From Oreohelix idahoensis (taxonomy: Eukaryota; Mollusca; Gastropoda; Stylommatophora; Oreohelicidae), in assembly GCA_024509875.1 (NCBI GenBank), contig JAMPIV010018979.1, positions 124,001 to 188,000 on the forward strand: DNA of 64,000 bases, written 5' to 3'. The notes beneath the pieces were generated by a model. It did not search any database and was not told the origin of the DNA. It was given only the letters and a program-made list of their open reading frames with translations. Positions 60,301-64,000 of this stretch are shown here, piece after piece. Position 1 is the first letter of the stretch. Every line of letters begins with the position of its first letter. Both the position numbers and the translations under genes were made by a program.

Positions 60301-61309
60301 TCCGTGAGTAGCCTATGCCTATTACACTTAGTATAGAGCTGTAAGAATAGAGTATATATCTCCTTTTTCTTTAGAGCAGCTAGGCCTCTCACATACTAAT
60401 AAATTGATGTTATTTAGACCAGTGTGCTGTGCGAAATATTTCATCGTAGATAGAAGTGCTTCATTTAAGTTATCTCTCGCGTAATGATGTAGTTAGTATT
60501 TAGTATGGGTATGAAGGCATTATTGTTAACTGAGGTATGTTTATTGTTGATTACAAACACCACACAAACACCACACACACACAACACACACACACATGAA
60601 CATATAAGTGCATGTACTTGCATAATTTCACACATATGTATGTATTATTAAGTAGATGATATTTGTCCATTAGTACGATGCTAGTTTATTTTGTTTCATT
60701 TTATTTCAGAGAGTCCAGCAGTCTGTGCTGGGTTGTTATATGGTGTTACGTAGAGAATACCTAAATAGCTTGGTTATTTGGTGTTGTATAGGAATTACCT
60801 ACAAAAGTAAACTTGTGGACAACATTGTTTTCTGTATAATTCAAATGCTACCTGATAGGGTTTCATTAATAAAAGTGGGACCCCTGTCATCAAGAGTTTT
60901 TCTGTGACAGCGGAACGTGTGTGGAAGTAGGCCAGAGAGAGTGACGACAACATTTCACACAAATCCTTATTCTTCTTCTTACATCGTCTTCGCACTATCA
61001 CATTACCAATTTAACTTCGATTTAATCATTTTAAAGTTACTGCATGTTCGTCTCAGTCAAATTACTACACACACTCTAAACAGAGCTATACTAGAATAAT
61101 AGAATTCCACTGAGTAAATCAGGGGTGGGGGCTTAAACGAGCTGAACGTAATAAGTACTTTAATCCTTCACAAAAGCGTCGGCAGAATTACAGAGTTAAC
61201 ATACTCAGCCAAAGCAGTATTGTTGAGGGGTGTGGTTATTTATATTTCGTGCTTATTTTTGCTTTTTGCTTTTGCACGACTGTTTGTTTGTATCCAATAT
61301 AGATAGAAA
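57371..61309. other. 3.9 kb with no recognisable gene
   Basis: Only short frames (60-77 codons), none with a known motif. A CA-rich microsatellite ('acaccacacaaacaccacac' and a CACA run) lies at 60557-60596. 58500-58790 contains loosely repeated 'cagtgtaaa'-like words. If host regulatory DNA or an exon exists in this window it is most likely hidden here, but I see no evidence for it. Confidence 0.35.
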
Positions 61310-61813
61310 TGTAATGTCCAGGGTTCTCTCTTTACGTGCCTGGCTAATAAACATTAATTCTTAGTATTAACTTACTTTGTGCACACATCTCTTTCTCCAA
61401 CGAAAGTAATAATGACTGAGTGACGGTTTTGTAACTTTAATACACAAGACGAAACTTCAAATAGACCCATTGATGTGGTCAGGCAATAAGAACATAATCA
61501 AGATTAATAATAATAATAAAAGTCACTCATTTGCATGAACAATTATGAATGTTAAATATGCCATACAGTAGTATACTTCCATGTAAAAACAGGAATATAC
61601 ATTAGGGCTATCCACACACGCCCAAACACACATCTCCACCGTAAAACGGCTGGACACTGACGGCGCACTTCGCTAACTCTCTCTCGTTTTTTACCTGCCT
61701 TGTTAGCAAAACTTCCCCAGCCAGTCTCATCACGTGACATAGAGTGGCTATTTGGGTGAAATGGCAAAGTGCCAAGCTCGGCGTTAAAATTAATGCATTT
61801 TCTACTCCCAACA
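61310..61813 (-). repeat. Probable 3' LTR of the Gmr1-like element
   Basis: Read on the minus strand it starts TGTTGGGAGT and ends GGACATTACA, 504 bp, directly preceded by a G-rich polypurine tract ('gggaacaggggggcaa'). 'attaaa' occurs in the second half. The 5' partner lies outside the window, so identity could not be confirmed and the inner end is inferred from TG...CA ends alone. Confidence 0.6.
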
Positions 61814-62105
61814 TTGCCCCCCTGTTCCCGAGCGGAAACCAAGGGTTTTCGCTGAGAACAGTGGATAGTTAGCCCAAGAACTATTAATCTATTAGGAAAG
61901 AAAAATCATACTACTTAGAATAATATATATGAAATAGTAGTTGTAGTACCAAATGACATGAAAACAGATATATGTAAACAGTTTAGACAAAATGTAATCC
62001 AATCTTTTAAAAAATGCAATTAAAGTCGTAGCATGAATGTTTCAATAGTATATCACCTGAAAACAAAACAAGATCAGACAATGTCAACATCTGGCTCAAA
62101 CAATT

Positions 62106-63500
62106 TCACTTTCCAGTTACATTCCTTGACAATAAGTCTGCCAGAAAGTTTTCTGATCCCTTGATGGGGATAATTGTATATCTATATTCTTGGATAAGCA
62201 AAAACCATCGGTGTAATCTACTATTTGTCGTAGTTTTTTGATTTAGGGATGTTAGTGGACGGTGATCCGTCTGGAGGTAGAAGTGTGCGCCAAGTAAATA
62301 GCGTGATAACTTGCTTATACACCAAATGATGGACAAGAGTTCTCTTTCACTGGTGAAATACCGAGTTTCTACTGGTAGCAACTTCTTGCTTACATACAAG
62401 CATGGATGTGGAGTATCATTGAACCATTGCAACAGGCAACCACCGATGCCAGTCTGAGAAGCATCAGTCCTCAGAAGAAATGGCATAGTGATATTAGGTA
62501 ACACCAAAATAGGTGCCTTGGAAAATACAGTTTTAATTTTGTTCAAAGCTCCACTGCAAGTATCGGACCAAACAATTTTATTAGGAGCTCCCTTTTTAGT
62601 CAAAGATGACAGGACAGAAGAAATAGATGAAAAGTTCGGAATGAACTTGTGATAGAAGTTAATGAGTCCTAACATGCTCCTAACCTGTTTCTTTGTCCGA
62701 GGGATATCTAATTCTAATATGCGTTTGACAGTGTGCTCATCAGGGTATAACATGTGGTTACCAACACGGTGACCAAGAAATGAAATTTCTCGACAACCAA
62801 TCTGAACCTTTGAAGGTCTAACTGTCAAACCATGCTTTCTGAGTAGCATTAATAAAGATTTTAATCCTGTGATATGTTCTTGCCAAGAACTATGGAATAA
62901 ACAGATGTCGTCTATGTATGTGATGACATCAGATCTATCTCCTAAGAGTCTCCGCATCATGCGCACAAAAGTCGCAGGAGCATTGACAAGGCCAAAACAC
63001 ATATAATTCCATTGGAATAAACCATATGGAGTCATAAATGCGGTTAGTGGTTTGGCTTTATCAGTTAAAGGGATCTGCCAATATCCCTTGGAAAGATCTA
63101 GTTTGCTAAAGTATGTAGCCTGGGATAGTTGTGATAAGAGATCCTCCAAAACAGGCATAGGCTCAGCATCTGTGAGAGTGACACTGTTAAGACGTCTAAA
63201 ATCAATGCAGATGCGAAGAGATTTGTCCTTCTTTCTAACTAGAACCATAGGAAAAGAATAGGATGATTCAGAAGGAGAAATGATGCCCATGCGTAGCATA
63301 TCCTTAAGTTCACTATCCACCTGAGATCTGTAGTGTATAGTATAGTATAGTATACGGTCTGAGTTTGATAGGGTGATCATCAGTCAATGTAATATCATGA
63401 GAGATAACATCAGTGCGACCTGGAAGTTCAGTCAGCACATCAGAGAAAGATTCTAAAACAGCAAGAGCCTGTTCTCGATAACTAGAATCTAAATCACCGA
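62106..63500 (-). pseudogene. Gypsy reverse transcriptase and RNase H
   Basis: A 424-codon minus frame (63380-62106). RT landmarks: FPMVLVRKKDKSLRICIDFR, TYFSKLDLSKGYWQIPLTDK with the first catalytic Asp, FMTPYGLFQWNYMCFGLVNA, the YIDD box at about 62906-62931 and VRPSKVQIGCREISFLGHRV. The RNase H follows: LLRTDASQTGIGGCL, SERELLSIIWCISKLSRYLL, LQTDHRPL and LADLLSR, then the stop at 62106-62108. The N-terminal RT lead-in (DVLTELPGRTDVISHDI, IKLRPYTI) lies in a second frame (63313-63519). The break falls in a short TATAG repeat at about 63334-63352. Catalytic residues are present. No integrase follows RNase H. Confidence 0.88.
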
Positions 63501-64000
63501 TACAGTTACATCTCTCCAAGATTCGGAAGATGTTAAAGGCAGCAGAGGAAAATTAAAAGAAATATCGCTCGCTGTAGAATCATCAGATTCCACAACAGCT
63601 GACAAAGTCTGTTGCACTGGTTCATCAGAAATACTGTCCAAGATAGGTTCTAACTCTGCAGGGCGCTCCACATACAATTTTAACATATTGATGTGAAATG
63701 TTTTAACTTTGCCCCTTATGTCAATGGCATAATCTACATCAGTTTTCTTCTCAACCACCTTAAAAGGGCCCTGCCAGGAAATTAGCAGTTTATTTTCCTT
63801 GGTCGGAAGAAGTAGCCATACTTGTTCTCCTGGTAGGAACGAACGTAATTTTCGAGATTGGTTGCAGCGCAATCTCGACCTCTGTGAAGCATTACGTATC
63901 ATACCTGATGCATAAGTACATGCATCTACAAGGCGTTGTCTGAGATCAATGACCAGTTCATAGCTGGTGCGGACAGTAACATCCTCCACTGATCCCAACA
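63489..64000 (-). pseudogene. Gypsy integrase C-terminal domain upstream of RT
   Basis: The minus frame from 63998 reads an integrase end: RLRCNQSRKLRSFLPGEQVW, then LLLPTKENKLLISWQGPFKV, VEKKTDVDYAID and KVKTFHINMLKLYVERP, the pattern of gypsy integrase C-termini. An acidic, Ser-rich linker follows (VVESDDSTASDISFNFPLLP) before the RT lead-in, with a frame change near 63500. The catalytic DDE core and the zinc domain would lie beyond the window edge. Confidence 0.85.

Larger units (their letters stand above)
61310..64000 (-). mobile_element. Gmr1-like Ty3/gypsy element, 3' part (cut by window edge)
   Basis: On the minus strand the order is integrase C-terminus, reverse transcriptase, RNase H, stop, then polypurine tract and probable LTR. 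In ordinary Ty3/gypsy elements integrase follows RNase H. The order seen here is that of the Gmr1 group, a Ty3/gypsy branch with a Ty1/copia-like pol order, known from fishes and molluscs. The 5' half lies beyond position 64000. Confidence 0.82.

Overview
The window reads as a piece of invertebrate nuclear DNA built almost entirely from transposable elements and simple repeats. No host protein gene, rRNA or intact tRNA could be supported. Nearly every coding stretch belongs to a mobile-element family: hAT/ZBED, Tigger/pogo, Tc1, RTE-like and Jockey-like LINEs, a Penelope-like element with a GIY-YIG domain, Ty3/gypsy LTR elements, and tRNA-derived SINEs. The mix (a Gmr1-type gypsy with integrase before reverse transcriptase, coiled-coil gag proteins, RTE LINEs, long TA arrays) is what I would expect of a mollusc. 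That assignment is inference, not proof.

Layout, 1-25 kb: a decayed hAT/ZBED transposase (668-2511); a Jockey-like LINE RNase H tail (2570-3420); unrecognised AT-rich DNA; a TA array; then a gag-protease unit with a long T/G-rich leader (leader to 11.16 kb, gag 11165-12541, protease to 13225). A second coiled-coil gag (15103-18820) is split by about 2.5 kb of foreign DNA and then joined in frame to a 5'-truncated RTE-like LINE (18820-20983). An integrase zinc-domain fragment (20984-21300) lies beyond it. A 64-bp minisatellite of 19 units fills 23207-24422.

Layout, 25-43 kb: a degenerate 29-bp repeat array; an almost intact Tigger-like transposon with 27-bp terminal repeats (26009-28366); a Jockey-like ORF1 with no ORF2 (30913-33000); a complete 1.5-kb Tc1 element (33154-34675) whose ORF carries two compensating frameshifts; a Penelope-like 3' end with a GIY-YIG domain and a hammerhead-ribozyme-like motif (35022-36290); two fragments of the U2 snRNA 5' end; a second hAT/ZBED copy with a central deletion and a nested SINE (37090-39165); a LINE tail; and two more SINE copies, one containing 50 consecutive C.

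Layout, 43-64 kb: an almost full-length RTE-like LINE on the minus strand (43850-47085); a complete LTR element (47226-54570) that encodes gag and protease but shows no reverse transcriptase or integrase; a TA array; a second copy of an unclassified promoter-like repeat; a LINE tail split by a 101-bp hAT MITE; 4 kb with nothing recognisable; and at the right edge, on the minus strand, the 3' LTR and pol of a Gmr1-like gypsy element (61310-64000).

The elements form no pathway. Their relations are nesting and parasitism: SINE in hAT, LINE and unknown repeat in gag, MITE in LINE. The gag-protease-only element, the SINEs and the deleted hAT copy would all need machinery supplied in trans.
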